Source: an uncultured bacterium
GTDB lineage: Bacteria; Planctomycetota; UBA1135; GCA-002686595
Length of the DNA stretch: 33,219 nucleotides
Direction: 5' to 3'
Assembly (NCBI GenBank): GCA_938030175.1
Contig: CALHGQ010000159.1
Coordinates: forward strand, 1 to 33,219
Position 1 is the stretch's first letter. Every line of letters begins with the position of its first letter. The position numbers and the translations under genes are program-made. Positions 6,588 to 16,373 of this stretch are shown one piece after another. The notes under the pieces are model-generated. The model had not been told where the DNA came from. It saw only the letters and a program-made list of their open reading frames with translations, and ran no database searches.

Positions 6588-8501
6588 TCAGTTGCTGAAC
6601 GTCTGGTTTCGGTTCACGTTGCCGCGCGTGTGGGAGCGCGGCGACTGCCAGCTGAAGTCGTCGTAGGTGGACCCGGTGCCGCCGAGCTGCAGCGAGTAGC
6701 CGTTCCGCGTGGACGAAGTCTCGTTGACGCCAATGGACGTCGAGGTCATGCCCGCGGCCGGGCCGTTCGATGCCTGGAACGTCCCTTCGTAGCTCAGGAA
6801 CTGAACGACGTTCCCGTTGGCATCGACGAGGGCGACGCCGTCGGGCGCTCCGTTCTGCAGCCCCGAGATCGAGCGCCAGATGGTGCCGATGCCGGCGCCT
6901 TGGTTGCCGAGGGTTCCGCTAAGGGACTGGGTTATGTAGCTCCCACCGCCGTTGCCGTTGTAGGCCACGACGGACCAGCCGCTGAGCGACGTGCCCGCGG
7001 TGCCTGCGACCTCAACGCCTTCGTTGCTGTCGGAACCGCGGTCGTCGTAGTGGAGCTCGTTGATCCATACATCGGGGCCGCCGCCGCTGCCGCCCGTGAA
7101 GCTCTGACCTGTGTTGGGCTGGCCGGGGGTCGCCCCCATGGGCGATACCCACGAGAACTCCGCGGCGCTCGAGCCTGATCCATCGAGCTGCAGTGAGTGG
7201 CCGACGGGCGTGGCGCTCGTCTCCGACACTCCGACCGAGCTCGACGTCATTCCAGCGGCCGGGCCAGACGACGCGGTCATCGTCCCCTCGTAGCTCAGGA
7301 ACTCGACGACGGAGCCGGTGTTGTCCACGAGCGCCAGGCCGTCCGGCGCTCCGTTCTGCATACCGCTCTTCGCGAACCACTTGGTTCCGAAGCCGCCAGA
7401 CTGGTCTGCCAGGGAGCCGCTCAGCGACAGCGTGCTGTAGACCGAGCCACCGTTGCCGTTGTAGAGCGCGACGCTCCAGCCAGAGAGGCTGAGGCCCGCG
7501 GGGCCGGCGATCTCCACGCCTTCGCCTGTATCGCTACCTGCGTTGTCGTAGTGGAACTCGTTGATCCAAGCGCTGCCGTTCGAGCCGCCGCCGTTGCCGC
7601 CGCCACCCGAGCACGTGCTTCCAAACAGGCACTCTGCCCACTCGGGGTGATCGATGAACGGGTTGCGGTTGCCCTGGAACGCTCCGACGATGTCGTTGCG
7701 GTCGCGCTCGACGTTGCTCACGGGGTCCGCGAGGTGCCAAGCGAGCAGCGTGGACTTCAGTCCCATGTACGCGGTGCTCTGGTTCGAGCCCGTGTTGGAC
7801 GACGCGATCAGGCTCTCGTTGTCCGTCAGGATGAGGTCCGGTTCCACCGCGCCCGTCACGCCGTGGAGCCCGCCTTCGTAGCGCACGTCGAGGTACATGA
7901 TCGCGCGCGCCACATCGCCGCGCCGGTCTGACCACGTCTCCCACGTTCCCGTCGTTCCCGAACCCGACGTCCAGTCGGAGTTGCCAGGGTAGGTGCCGCT
8001 TCCGCCGCCCACACCGGCGTTGAAGAGCGTGACCTTCTCAGAGCAGCCCGCGCCGCAGTCACGGTAGGGCTTGTTCCCGCGGGAGCTGTTGTAGCTGCTG
8101 TTGCAAAGGAACAAGTGGTGGCAGTCGGTGTACGGGTAGTTCGTCCCGCCGTCGTTTGGGAACCCGTAGGAGCTGGGCCACGTGTGCTCGCGGTTGTAGT
8201 TGTTGTTGCCGCCGCCGACCTTGGGGTAGCTCGCGTTCCGGTAAACGTCGAGGATGTTCGAGCCCCCTGTGGGATCCTGGTCGGCCATCTCAAGGATGTT
8301 CCAGGTGTCCGTGGCCGACGAGGTGTACGGGTAGCGCGTGTGATCGTCGATCACGGCGTGCAGGGTGGGGCGCAGCGTAGCGGAGCTGCTGGCGTCCACC
8401 GAGGCGTAGTAGCCCGGGGGGGCTTGGGGCGTCAGCGCAAAAGCATAGGAGGTCGACGCGGCGAGGGCGATCGCCACGGTCCACAGCGGTTTAGTTTTCA
8501 T
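6588..8501 (-). CDS. Secreted endonuclease I family nuclease with two Lamin-tail (LTD) domains
   Basis: This 637-aa protein has a signal peptide (residues 1-22). Residues about 25-300 match the EndA/NucM/Bsn endonuclease I family. Its beta-beta-alpha-metal core shows as NREHTWPSS (REHTWP at 104-109, catalytic His106) and TDCHHLFLCN (126-134), followed by the usual NSSRGN (138-143). Cysteines nearby suggest disulfides. After a Gly/Asn/Ser-rich linker come two homologous domains of about 160 residues (about 311-470 and 479-637). Each begins WINE(F/L)HYD and contains EGVE(I/V)AG, LSGW, NGAPDG(L/V)ALVD and FLSYEGT, typical of Lamin-tail domains in exported nucleases. The likely role is extracellular, non-specific DNA/RNA degradation for nutrient scavenging. 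The start at 8501 is set by the signal peptide. Confidence 0.92.
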   Translation of the reverse strand: MKTKPLWTVAIALAASTSYAFALTPQAPPGYYASVDASSSATLRPTLHAVIDDHTRYPYTSSATDTWNILEMADQDPTGGSNILDVYRNASYPKVGGGNNNYNREHTWPSSYGFPNDGGTNYPYTDCHHLFLCNSSYNSSRGNKPYRDCGAGCSEKVTLFNAGVGGGSGTYPGNSDWTSGSGTTGTWETWSDRRGDVARAIMYLDVRYEGGLHGVTGAVEPDLILTDNESLIASSNTGSNQSTAYMGLKSTLLAWHLADPVSNVERDRNDIVGAFQGNRNPFIDHPEWAECLFGSTCSGGGGNGGGSNGSAWINEFHYDNAGSDTGEGVEIAGPAGLSLSGWSVALYNGNGGSVYSTLSLSGSLADQSGGFGTKWFAKSGMQNGAPDGLALVDNTGSVVEFLSYEGTMTASSGPAAGMTSSSVGVSETSATPVGHSLQLDGSGSSAAEFSWVSPMGATPGQPNTGQSFTGGSGGGPDVWINELHYDDRGSDSNEGVEVAGTAGTSLSGWSVVAYNGNGGGSYITQSLSGTLGNQGAGIGTIWRSISGLQNGAPDGVALVDANGNVVQFLSYEGTFQASNGPAAGMTSTSIGVNETSSTRNGYSLQLGGTGSTYDDFSWQSPRSHTRGNVNRNQTFSN

Positions 8502-8513
8502 GACTCGAAGGGG

Positions 8514-8559
8514 GCAGGTGAATCGAGGATCGAGGAGACCGATTGGCCTCCTCACCTGC
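8514..8559. promoter_or_regulatory. Inverted repeat in the leader of the endonuclease I gene
   Basis: GCAGGTGA (8514-8521) and TCACCTGC (8552-8559) are perfect 8-bp complements. They lie 12 nt upstream of the nuclease start codon on the minus strand, with GAGG/CCTC complementarity inside. The arrangement could be a leader hairpin or an operator. Function unknown. Confidence 0.35.
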
Positions 8560-8643
8560 AGCCTGTCAATTTCGTTAGGTGGACTTCAACTGCCACAGCC
8601 TCAAGATCTCGACAAGCCACTCCAGGAAACGAGAGTCACGCCC

Positions 8644-9639
8644 TCAAGCGCCGATCCAGCGCGCGATTTCCGCGCCGACGTCGGGGTGGTTCAGGTAGGC
8701 GTAGAGCTTGTGGGGATTGGCCCCGTTCGCCCCCTTCCAGAACGTGTAGATCTTTGGCCGGTCGATGATGCGGTTCACGTAGCCGCGGCGCTTCATCTCA
8801 CGGAAGTCGTCCCCTACGTCGGCGTCATGGCAGATGAAGTCGTCGTACGCGGAGAGGTTCACCCACGTCTTCACGATGTCCTCTGGGTACTGGGACTCGG
8901 GCGGCTCGTGGGCGTCGTAGAGGTTGCAGCGCACGCCGGGGTCCCCGAGGGGGTTGCCGAGGGTCAGCCACAATGACACCTGTTTGCCGCGCAGTCGCCG
9001 GTACTCCGAAAGGCGAGAGAGCTTCCAAAGCACGTCGTAGGCCACGAGGCAGCCCATCGAATGCCCAAGCAAGCAGACGTCGTGCCCCTGCATCAGGGCT
9101 TCTTGGAGCGGCTCCTGAAGGCGCGTCCGGATCTCAGAGCCCACGGTTCGCCGCGTCAGGTAGGCGGCCATGTCGGGGGAGGTTCGCTTGACCAGCTCGT
9201 CCGAGAGGCCGAGCAGGTTCGCCAGCGCGCTCGCGGCCTTTGCGATCTCGTCGAGCCCCCGCGTGTCGTCGACCTCGCGCAGCCACTTCTTATAGTCGCT
9301 CTTCGTGAAAGCGTCGGTCGGCCTCGCGAGGGCTGCCCTCAGTGCATCGTCGTAGTACGCCCCGTCCTCGCAGAGCGCGTTCCCAAAATCGGGATCTTTC
9401 TTGGCCATCCACTTCCAGGCGTGGGTGCTGCTGCGGCGCAGGAGCCGATTGTTGACGTCACCGAAGTACGCGAGGGTGAAGCGCACGCGCCCGCTGCGGA
9501 TCGCGTCCGCGGCGCATGGATCGCCCCGCTCGACGCCTCGAACAAGCGCCGCCCGCACGAGCCTCTCCTTCTCCTTCCGTGACGGCTTCGTGGAGCGCCC
9601 ATGAACGAAGATGATGTGCTTGGGACGGTCGTGGAGCAT
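8644..9639 (-). CDS. Alpha/beta-hydrolase fold protein, lipase/esterase-like
   Basis: This 331-aa protein has no signal peptide. The first strand and oxyanion turn are HIIFVHGRS (residues 8-16), and the nucleophile elbow is GHSMG (Ser194), followed by a helix (CLVAYDVLW). Downstream candidates for the acid and base are an Asp-rich stretch (SAYDDFICHDADVGDDF) and the His in NPHKLYAYLNHPDV. An insertion of about 130 residues between the first strand and the nucleophile, rich in charged residues, would form a lid or cap. The substrate is unknown. GHSMG with an HG turn suits a cytoplasmic lipase/esterase or thioesterase-like enzyme. It is transcribed in the same direction as carB, 65 bp downstream of it, with small hairpins in the gap. 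Confidence 0.78.
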   Translation of the reverse strand: MLHDRPKHIIFVHGRSTKPSRKEKERLVRAALVRGVERGDPCAADAIRSGRVRFTLAYFGDVNNRLLRRSSTHAWKWMAKKDPDFGNALCEDGAYYDDALRAALARPTDAFTKSDYKKWLREVDDTRGLDEIAKAASALANLLGLSDELVKRTSPDMAAYLTRRTVGSEIRTRLQEPLQEALMQGHDVCLLGHSMGCLVAYDVLWKLSRLSEYRRLRGKQVSLWLTLGNPLGDPGVRCNLYDAHEPPESQYPEDIVKTWVNLSAYDDFICHDADVGDDFREMKRRGYVNRIIDRPKIYTFWKGANGANPHKLYAYLNHPDVGAEIARWIGA

Positions 9640-9659
9640 GCGAACGAGTCAGATGAACC

Positions 9660-9704
9660 CTGCGAAGCGCAGCGGCCTGCCGATTCGGGGCGCTGATTCT
9701 CAGC
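9660..9704 (-). terminator. Two small hairpins downstream of carB
   Basis: Immediately after the carB stop (minus strand) is GCTGA-TTC-TCAGC (9692-9704). Further on is CTGCG-AAG-CGCAG (9660-9672). Each is a perfect 5-bp stem with a 3-nt loop. They could attenuate or end carB transcription before the hydrolase gene. No T-tract is present. Confidence 0.3.
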
Positions 9705-12700
9705 CTAGCTAACGGTCTCGCGCGCGGGGGCGGGGGGCCGTGCGACGCCGTTGATCTCTTGCAGGGAACGCACCGTCAGGTCGCCGCGATGGAGCGCGCT
9801 CAAGGCGCTCACCACGGCGCGGATGCCGGCCAGCGTCGTGACGCAAGGCAGACCCTGGGAGATCGCCGTCGAGCGGATGTACGTGTCGTCGTGGCGCGTC
9901 GCTTGACCCGACGGCGTGTTGAACACCATGTCGATCTCGCCGTTCTTGAGGGCGTCCACGATGTGCGGGCGACCCTCGTGGAGCTTGTTGATGCGCTCGA
10001 CGGGAACACCGGCGGCGCGCACGGTGCGCCAGGTGCCCCCTGTCGCGAGGAGCTGGTAGCCGAGCGCGCTCAGCGTGCGGGCCTCGGAAACGATGGGTCG
10101 CTTGTCCGACTCCTTGACCGACAGCAGGATGCGTCCGCGCAGTGGCAGGCGCATGCCGGCGGCCTCGTAGGCCTTCGCGAAGGCGCAGCCGAGGTCCTTG
10201 TCGATACCCATGACCTCGCCGGTAGAGCGCATCTCAGGGGACAGGAGCATGTCGGTGCCCGGGAACTTGTTGAACGGGAAGACCGGCGCCTTCACGCAGA
10301 ACATCTTCGGCGCGACCTCTTCGGTAAATCCGAGGTCCTCCAGCGTGCTGCCCGCCATGACCTTGGCGGCGAGCTTCGCGAGCGGCACGTTGATCGCCTT
10401 GGAGACGAATGGGACGGTGCGCGAAGCGCGGGGGTTGACCTCGATCACGTAGACCTCGGAGCCCTTGATGGCGTACTGAACGTTCATCAGGCCGACCACG
10501 CCGAGCTCCTTCGCCATGGCCTTGGTGGCGGCGGAGATCTCCTCTTGGATCTCTTCGGAGAGCGAGTACGGCGGGATCACGCACGACGAGTCGCCGGAGT
10601 GGATGCCCGCTTCTTCGATGTGCTCCATGATGCCGCCGAGCACGAAGTGCGTTCCGTCGGCGATGCAGTCCACGTCGACTTCGATCGCGTCCTCTAGGAA
10701 CTTGTCCACGAGGATGGGCTTGTCCGGCGAGGCGTCCACCGCGTTCTGCATGTAGCGGTCGAGGGCCTCATCGTCATAGACGATCTCCATCGCGCGACCG
10801 CCGAGCACGTAGCTCGGGCGAACGAGCACCGGGTAGCCGATGGTGCGGGCGACCTTGAAGGCGTCGCCGACGCTCTTGGCGATGCCGTTGGGCGGTTGGC
10901 GCAGTCCGAGCTTTTCCAGGACCACCTGGAAGCGCTCGCGATCCTCTGCGCGGTCGATGGAGTCCACAGATGTGCCGATCAGCGGCGCGCCTGCCTTCTC
11001 GAGGCCCGCCGCGAGGTTCAGGGGCGTCTGCCCGCCGAACTGCACGATGATGCCCTTGGGCGACACCTCGTCGACGATGTGCATCACGTCTTCGTGGGTG
11101 AGCGGCTCGAAGAAGAGATGGTCCGACGTGTCGTAGTCCGTGGAGACCGTCTCGGGGTTCGAGTTGACCATGATGGCCTCGTACCCGAGCTCCTGGGCCG
11201 CGTAGGCGGCGTGGACGCAGCAATAGTCGAATTCGATCCCCTGGCCGATGCGGTTCGGACCGCCGCCAAGGATCATGATCTTCTCCTTGTCCGTTTGGCG
11301 CGTCTCGGTCTCGTCCTCGTACGTGGAGTAGTAGTAAGGCGTGGCGGCTTCGAACTCCGCCGCGCACGTGTCGACCAGTTTGTAGACGGGCAGCACGCCC
11401 ATCTCGCTGCGCATCTGGCGGATCGCCTCAGGCGTCGTGCCGACCGCTCCGGCGATCTGAATGTCGCTGAAGCCCTGCGCCTTCGCCTTTCGCATCAGGG
11501 GCTCGTCGAGGAGCGCGCCTGAGAGTTCCTGCTCGAACTCCACCAGCTGGCGCATGTTCTCGAGGAACCACGGGTCGATGTTGGTGGCCTCGTGGATCTC
11601 GTCCAGGCTCCAGCCAGAACGGAATGCCGTGCGGATGTACATGAAGCGACCCGCGTTGGGCACGCGCAGGTGCCGGGAGAGTTCCTCCTTAGATTCAGGC
11701 GTGACCCGGTCGATGCGCGCGCTCGGCGGAAGGCCGAAGCCGGCGAGTCCCGTTTCCAAGCCGCGCAGCGCCTTCTGCAACGACTCCTTCATCGTGCGCC
11801 CAATCGCCATGGTTTCACCTACGCTCTTCATCTGCGTGGTCAGCGTTGGGTCGGCGCTCGGGAACTTCTCGAATGCGAAGCGCGGGATCTTCGTCACGAC
11901 GTAGTCGATCGTCGGCTCGAAGCAAGCGGGGGTCTTCTTGGTGATGTCGTTGGTGAGCTCGTCCAGCGTGTAGCCGACGGCTAGCTTGGCGGCGAACTTG
12001 GCGATCGGGAAACCGGTTGCCTTCGACGCCAAGGCCGAGGAGCGCGACACGCGCGGGTTCATCTCGATGACGGTGATCCGGCCGCTCTTCGGATCCATGG
12101 CGAACTGGCAGTTGGATCCGCCGCACTCGACGCCAATCTCGCGCATGATCTTGATCGATGCGTTTCGGAGCGTCTGGTACTCGCGGTCCGTCAGCGTCTG
12201 CGCGGGCGCGACCGTGACCGAGTCGCCCGTGTGGACGCCCATCGGGTCGATGTTCTCGATCGTACAGATGATGACGACGTTGTCCTTGCCGTCGCGCATC
12301 ACCTCGGTCTCGAACTCCTTCCAACCAAGGAGCGACTCCTCGACGAGGATCTCCGAGTTCATCGAGAGCGAAAGGCCCCGCGCCGCGATCTCTTCGAACT
12401 CCTCGATGTTGTACGCAATGCCGCCGCCGGCTCCGCCCATCGTGAACGCGGGTCGGATGACGCAGGGCAGGCCGAGCTGGGCCAAGGCCCGCCGCGCATC
12501 GTCCATGTTGTGGGCGATCCCCGACTTGGCGGACTCCAGGCCCGCGTTCGTCATGGCGGCGCGGAAGAGGTCCCGGTCCTCGGCCTTGCGGATCACGTCC
12601 GCGTCGGCACCGAGCATCTCGATCCCGAGCCTTTCAAAAACACCGCGATCGAACAGTGCGAGCGCGGTGTTGAGGGCGGTCTGGCCGCCGAGCGTGGGGA

Positions 12701-12959
12701 GAACGGCGTCAGGTCGCTCCTTCTCCAAGATCTTCTCGACGATCTCCGGGGTGATCGGCTCGACGTACGTGGCGTCGGCCATCTCCGGGTCCGTCATGAT
12801 CGTGGCTGGGTTCGAATTGACCAGGATCACCCGGTAGCCCTCCTCCCGGAGCGCCTTGCACGCCTGGGTGCCGGAGTAGTCGAATTCGCAGGCCTGGCCG
12901 ATCACGATCGGACCGCTTCCAATGATGAGGATCGACTCGATGTCGTCTCTGCGTGGCAT
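9705..12959 (-). CDS. carB: Carbamoyl-phosphate synthase large subunit
   Basis: This 1084-aa protein is full length for CarB. It makes carbamoyl phosphate from bicarbonate, ATP and ammonia delivered by CarA, feeding pyrimidine and arginine synthesis in the cytoplasm. The two homologous halves are visible. Each starts with a nucleotide-binding signature ([20 protein letters not shown] near the N-terminus; [19 protein letters not shown] midway), then VNSNP and ATP-grasp motifs ([33 protein letters not shown]). The C-terminal allosteric MGS-like domain contains LLATGGT and FNTPSG. The start at 12959 ([14 protein letters not shown]) fits the family; a longer in-frame extension to 13061 is Arg/Pro-rich and unlikely. 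There is no SD, only a C8 run just upstream on the coding strand. carA is not adjacent. Confidence 0.98.
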   Translation of the reverse strand: MPRRDDIESILIIGSGPIVIGQACEFDYSGTQACKALREEGYRVILVNSNPATIMTDPEMADATYVEPITPEIVEKILEKERPDAVLPTLGGQTALNTALALFDRGVFERLGIEMLGADADVIRKAEDRDLFRAAMTNAGLESAKSGIAHNMDDARRALAQLGLPCVIRPAFTMGGAGGGIAYNIEEFEEIAARGLSLSMNSEILVEESLLGWKEFETEVMRDGKDNVVIICTIENIDPMGVHTGDSVTVAPAQTLTDREYQTLRNASIKIMREIGVECGGSNCQFAMDPKSGRITVIEMNPRVSRSSALASKATGFPIAKFAAKLAVGYTLDELTNDITKKTPACFEPTIDYVVTKIPRFAFEKFPSADPTLTTQMKSVGETMAIGRTMKESLQKALRGLETGLAGFGLPPSARIDRVTPESKEELSRHLRVPNAGRFMYIRTAFRSGWSLDEIHEATNIDPWFLENMRQLVEFEQELSGALLDEPLMRKAKAQGFSDIQIAGAVGTTPEAIRQMRSEMGVLPVYKLVDTCAAEFEAATPYYYSTYEDETETRQTDKEKIMILGGGPNRIGQGIEFDYCCVHAAYAAQELGYEAIMVNSNPETVSTDYDTSDHLFFEPLTHEDVMHIVDEVSPKGIIVQFGGQTPLNLAAGLEKAGAPLIGTSVDSIDRAEDRERFQVVLEKLGLRQPPNGIAKSVGDAFKVARTIGYPVLVRPSYVLGGRAMEIVYDDEALDRYMQNAVDASPDKPILVDKFLEDAIEVDVDCIADGTHFVLGGIMEHIEEAGIHSGDSSCVIPPYSLSEEIQEEISAATKAMAKELGVVGLMNVQYAIKGSEVYVIEVNPRASRTVPFVSKAINVPLAKLAAKVMAGSTLEDLGFTEEVAPKMFCVKAPVFPFNKFPGTDMLLSPEMRSTGEVMGIDKDLGCAFAKAYEAAGMRLPLRGRILLSVKESDKRPIVSEARTLSALGYQLLATGGTWRTVRAAGVPVERINKLHEGRPHIVDALKNGEIDMVFNTPSGQATRHDDTYIRSTAISQGLPCVTTLAGIRAVVSALSALHRGDLTVRSLQEINGVARPPAPARETVS

Positions 12960-13362
12960 GTGGCTTGGGGGGGGAGAGGGCTGGTGCCGGGGGAGGTCGA
13001 ATTCGGTGCGGAGTGTGGTGGGCGAGCGTCCTGCGCGCAGGGGCCGGGCCAAACGCTCCAAGTAGAACAGAACTTTGATCTACGATCTACCGCTGTGAGC
13101 ACTCTCCTTGTGGGAACGTCGCCGGATGGATCGGACTTGGGGCAGCGCCCGCGAGCAGATTAATGCGATCTACACGTTGATCGCCCTAGCGGCGAACGGC
13201 GGCGGCTTCTGCCCGGGCGTGCGGGAGCGCCCGGGCCCGAACCCCCTCTGAAGGCACCAAGAACCCATACGGGGCGCGCGCGAGGGGGTCATCGGGGACA
13301 GGAACGAAGGGCCACCTAGTTGTACTCTTCGGCCCTCCGAACTCCGTTCCGATCCGCCTCCC
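12960..13362. other. 403-bp divergent intergenic region with several palindromes
   Basis: This gene-free region separates carB (minus) from a lipoprotein gene (plus) and must hold both promoters. I recognise no clear -35/-10 pair. It contains a perfect 12-nt palindrome CCTGCGCGCAGG (13030-13041), a tandem GATCTAC direct repeat near 13078-13090, GCGATC-N8-GATCGC (13165-13184) and a 9-bp GC hairpin (13211-13236). Operators or a carB leader structure are possible. No known pyrimidine or arginine regulatory site was identified. Confidence 0.5.
13211..13236. promoter_or_regulatory. Perfect 9-bp GC hairpin upstream of carB and the lipoprotein gene
   Basis: GCCCGGGCG (13211-13219) and CGCCCGGGC (13228-13236) pair perfectly around the loop TGCGGGAG. 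A terminator is not expected between divergent genes, so a leader or operator role is more plausible. No T-tract follows. Confidence 0.4.
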
Positions 13363-15528
13363 ATGCAGCACGTGCCCCCTGTTATTTGTCACCCCCTTTC
13401 CCAGGCCGAGCCACTGGTTCGAGGGAACGTTCCGGCAGCCCTGTGTCTGGCCGCGATGGCGCCCCTAGCGCTCCTCCTCGGGAGCTGTGGCGGCAGCGAT
13501 GACGACGGCGCGGGTGGCCTAGGCGGCTCGGGCGCGGTGGGCGCCCCGGTCACCACCTATGTGGCGTTCGTGCGCAGCAACGGGATCGCTTCCGTCGCGC
13601 GGGGCAACCAGTCCTTCCAGTCGTCGTTCCAGGTGATCAACGAGGCCGAGGGCGGCATGGCCTTCGACTACCTCGGGAACCTCTACCAGGCGGACATTCG
13701 GCTTGACGACGACATGAACGAGGTCGGAGCCATCCAGATCATCAGCCAGGCGTCGCGACGGAGCTTCGACAACGGCCTCGGGAGCTTCAATCAGTCGTTT
13801 GATCGCGAGATCTTCGGGTTCAGCACCACCCTGGAGCAGCCGCGCTCCGTGGCGCTGGCCCAGGCTGGCGGCTGGCTCTTCGTGGCGGACTCCGGCGACG
13901 AAGGCATCAAGGTCTTTGGGTCGAGCGCTGGCGGCGACGTCCCGCCCCGATTCATCGCCACGACACCTGCCGCCCCCTGGGACCTTGCCTACGACGAGCC
14001 TGAAGATCGGCTCTTCGTGACCCTCGCGGATGGCACCATCGCCGTTTACGACGACTTCGTCGCGACCGAGGCCCTCGCGCCCACCCGAACGATCACTCCC
14101 TCCCTCGACGGAGCGGCCCAGTCCAGCGTGGACCTGCGCGGGATCGCGCTCCTGCCGGGCGATGTGGGCACTGCCCTGGTCGTGAGCGATTTCGGAGCCG
14201 TGGACAACGGTGCCGATGGTGCGCTCTACGTCTTTGACGATGCGTCGGCGGCGACGGGCCTCACCGTGGCTGACCAGATGATCGAGGGATCGAGCTCGGG
14301 CCTTCGGGCGCCCATCGACCTTGCTGTCAGCGGCGACGGCTTCCTGCGCGTGATCGACGCGGAGTTGAACCGGGCCGTCATCTACCCCTCGGCCGGAGAG
14401 CGCCGCTTCGCTCGCACGGCGAGCTTCTCCCAGGCCGTCCAGAGTCCGCGAGCGATTGCGCTGGAGGTCTCGAGCCCCGTCTTCGAATCCGTGCCGAGCA
14501 CGGACCTCGACGTTCCGTCCGAGCCGATCCTCGAGCTGGTCGCGGCGACCGCCCCGGCTGGCATGAACGGTGAAGTCCTCCGCCTGCCCGCCGATCTTTC
14601 GGGCCCCGCCACCGCGATGTTCGATCCCGGCGTGCCGATCCTCGGCCTTGGCGTGGACTTCCTCGGCAACGTCCTCACGACATTTAGCCAGGACGTCGGC
14701 ACGGGACCCGAGGGCGGCGTGCGCGTGCTCAACCGCCTCGCGGTTTCCCGCGGCACCGGCCTCGACATTGCGTTCGACGGCAGCACCGATCGCCTCTTGG
14801 AGATCATGGGCAACCCATTCTTCCCCGTTCCGAAGCCGGTGACCCCCGCCGGTCTCGACCTCGATGAGGGCGCGAACCTAATCATCCTGTCCGACCCCGG
14901 CCGTCCGGGCATCTGGAGCTTCGGCGGCAACGCCGGCCCCGACGCGGAGGAGATCTTCCTGATCGAGCCGGGCTTTGCGCTCGGTAGCGCTGAACCGCGG
15001 CAGCCGGATTTCGACCTCGGTAGCGATTCGCTCTACGTCGCGGTGTCCAACGGCACGATCTACGTCTACGAGAACTACAGCACGCAGCCAGCGGATACGC
15101 CGGATCGAACGATCACGCCGACGAACGAAGTGGGCGCCAGCCAGGTCTCCACGAGCCTCGCGGGGCTCGTGCACGACGCCGAGCGAAACCTCCTCATCGT
15201 GTCCGACACGGGCGCAGACGCTGGGCTCGGCAACGACGGCTCCCTCTACGTGTTCGACGTAGCGAACGAGGCCTCAGGCCTCACCGCCCCGATCGCAACC
15301 ATCACAGGCGCTTCCACGGGGCTCGACGAGCCGATTCACCTCGCCTGGGATGGCGCGAGCCTCTGGGTGGCGGACAGCTCGAACGGCACCATCTCACGCT
15401 TCGATGATTTCCTCAACCTCGACGGCGACGTCGCACCCACCGCCAGCCTCGCCGTCCCTGACGTGATCGCCGTGGCCCTGCGAGCGGAAGGACTTGCCCC
15501 AGCGGTCGGCGGGTCCACCGGCCAGTAG
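13363..15528 (+). CDS. Lipoprotein with beta-propeller-like (NHL/YncE-like) repeats
   Basis: This 721-aa protein has a hydrophobic stretch ending in a lipobox-like LLGSC (Cys42), then Gly/Asp-rich residues, so it is probably a lipoprotein. The N-terminus before the hydrophobic core is unusually long (about 20 residues), so the true start may be a later non-ATG codon. The body consists of repeated strands of the type LFVADSGDEGIKVF, LFVTLADGTIAVYDDF, LYVAVSNGTIYVYENY and LWVADSSNGTISRF, as in NHL/YncE-like propellers. A segment of about 125 residues occurs twice (DNA about 14011-14388 and 15033-15402; shared RTITP, G(A/S)LYVFD, A(T/S)GLT, GLR/GLDEPI.L). No catalytic residues are evident. A binding or structural surface role is likely. 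Confidence 0.8.
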   Translation: MQHVPPVICHPLSQAEPLVRGNVPAALCLAAMAPLALLLGSCGGSDDDGAGGLGGSGAVGAPVTTYVAFVRSNGIASVARGNQSFQSSFQVINEAEGGMAFDYLGNLYQADIRLDDDMNEVGAIQIISQASRRSFDNGLGSFNQSFDREIFGFSTTLEQPRSVALAQAGGWLFVADSGDEGIKVFGSSAGGDVPPRFIATTPAAPWDLAYDEPEDRLFVTLADGTIAVYDDFVATEALAPTRTITPSLDGAAQSSVDLRGIALLPGDVGTALVVSDFGAVDNGADGALYVFDDASAATGLTVADQMIEGSSSGLRAPIDLAVSGDGFLRVIDAELNRAVIYPSAGERRFARTASFSQAVQSPRAIALEVSSPVFESVPSTDLDVPSEPILELVAATAPAGMNGEVLRLPADLSGPATAMFDPGVPILGLGVDFLGNVLTTFSQDVGTGPEGGVRVLNRLAVSRGTGLDIAFDGSTDRLLEIMGNPFFPVPKPVTPAGLDLDEGANLIILSDPGRPGIWSFGGNAGPDAEEIFLIEPGFALGSAEPRQPDFDLGSDSLYVAVSNGTIYVYENYSTQPADTPDRTITPTNEVGASQVSTSLAGLVHDAERNLLIVSDTGADAGLGNDGSLYVFDVANEASGLTAPIATITGASTGLDEPIHLAWDGASLWVADSSNGTISRFDDFLNLDGDVAPTASLAVPDVIAVALRAEGLAPAVGGSTGQ

Positions 15529-15578
15529 TCCGAACGAGCCCCTTCCCGCGTCAGCGCAGCTCGATGTCTTCGCGGTCT

Positions 15579-15610
15579 TTGTCGCCCGATGCTCGGCGCA
15601 CGGGCGACGA
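15579..15610. terminator. Hairpin between convergent genes, probable bidirectional terminator
   Basis: GTCGCCC (15581-15587) and GGGCGAC (15602-15608) pair perfectly, extended outward by a T-G wobble and a T-A pair. The loop is 14 nt. It lies between the stops at 15528 (plus) and 15660 (minus). A CCCATTGG direct repeat follows at about 15614-15629. Confidence 0.5.
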
Positions 15611-15659
15611 TCGCCCATTGGCCCATTGGATGGAGTGGATGGGGTGGTTGGGTGCGCCC

Positions 15660-16280
15660 CTAGGCCCGACGGCCTGCGGAGCGCCACGTGGCGAACGAGG
15701 CCATGACGGTGTCGAAGGTCGCGAGGAGCGCAAGGCCCATCGCGACGTAGCCGACGATGGTCTTCACCGTCGAGCCGTCGATCTTGCCCACGTGGTGACG
15801 GAACGGGAGGCTCGGCGACGGCGGCAGCATGAAGACGGCAATGACGATCCCCGGAACGAGCACGAGCAGGGAAAGCTGCAGGCCGGAGCGGCGCCATTTC
15901 ACGCTGCTCGATAGGCCCACCTCTGAAGTGACTTTGGCCATGCAGAACGCCGACGCCGCAAGCCCTCCCACGTAGAGCGCGAAGCGTCCGATTTGGAAGA
16001 AGCGGTTGGCCGACCAGCCGGGCCCGATGGCGTCGATGATGAGGCCGCCGCCAAGCGCGACGGCTGGCAACAGGAAGATGGCCATCGGGGCGACGCCCGC
16101 GGCGGCCGCTGCCTGGCCAAGGCCCCAGCCCGCGACGCCGAGGAGCACCGCCGCGGCGATGTCGTGCAAGACGTCGATATCGTTCAGCTCGAGGTCCACC
16201 GCGTCGAAAATGAGGCCGAGCATGAGCGCGGCGAGACCGATCCGAAGGCGCGTCAGGATTTTGGGGTCGAGTGCTTCCAT
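15660..16280 (-). CDS. Small integral membrane protein, function unknown
   Basis: This 206-aa protein is not recognised. It has about six hydrophobic segments (around residues 13-28, 40-60, 64-82, 95-112, 132-152 and 178-195) joined by short loops. A soluble loop with PSPSLPFRHHVGKIDGST lies before the last segment. There is no signal peptide or enzymatic motif. The N-terminus (MEALDPKILTRLRIG) is followed directly by the first helix, which supports the ATG at 16280. It is divergent from the TPR lipoprotein gene (93 bp gap) and convergent with the propeller lipoprotein. Confidence 0.75.
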   Translation of the reverse strand: MEALDPKILTRLRIGLAALMLGLIFDAVDLELNDIDVLHDIAAAVLLGVAGWGLGQAAAAAGVAPMAIFLLPAVALGGGLIIDAIGPGWSANRFFQIGRFALYVGGLAASAFCMAKVTSEVGLSSSVKWRRSGLQLSLLVLVPGIVIAVFMLPPSPSLPFRHHVGKIDGSTVKTIVGYVAMGLALLATFDTVMASFATWRSAGRRA

Positions 16281-16373
16281 GGTTGGCGCCGAGGGTAGCA
16301 GCCCCAGCGATTTGAGTCAGGAAGTTCCAGGTCGGTGGAAGCTATTCCCCGCGAGGGCGTAGCCTACGGACGT

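Noticed and set aside
9759-10697. 312-codon plus-strand frame opposite the 3' part of carB
   Set aside because: Shadow of carB: composition dominated by His, Arg, Gly and Asp, with no recognisable domain.
11986-13163. Long open frames on the plus strand opposite carB (about 280 and 310 codons)
   Set aside because: They are antisense to a full-length, highly conserved carB, overlap each other in different frames, and have Arg/Asp-rich compositions typical of GC-rich shadow frames.
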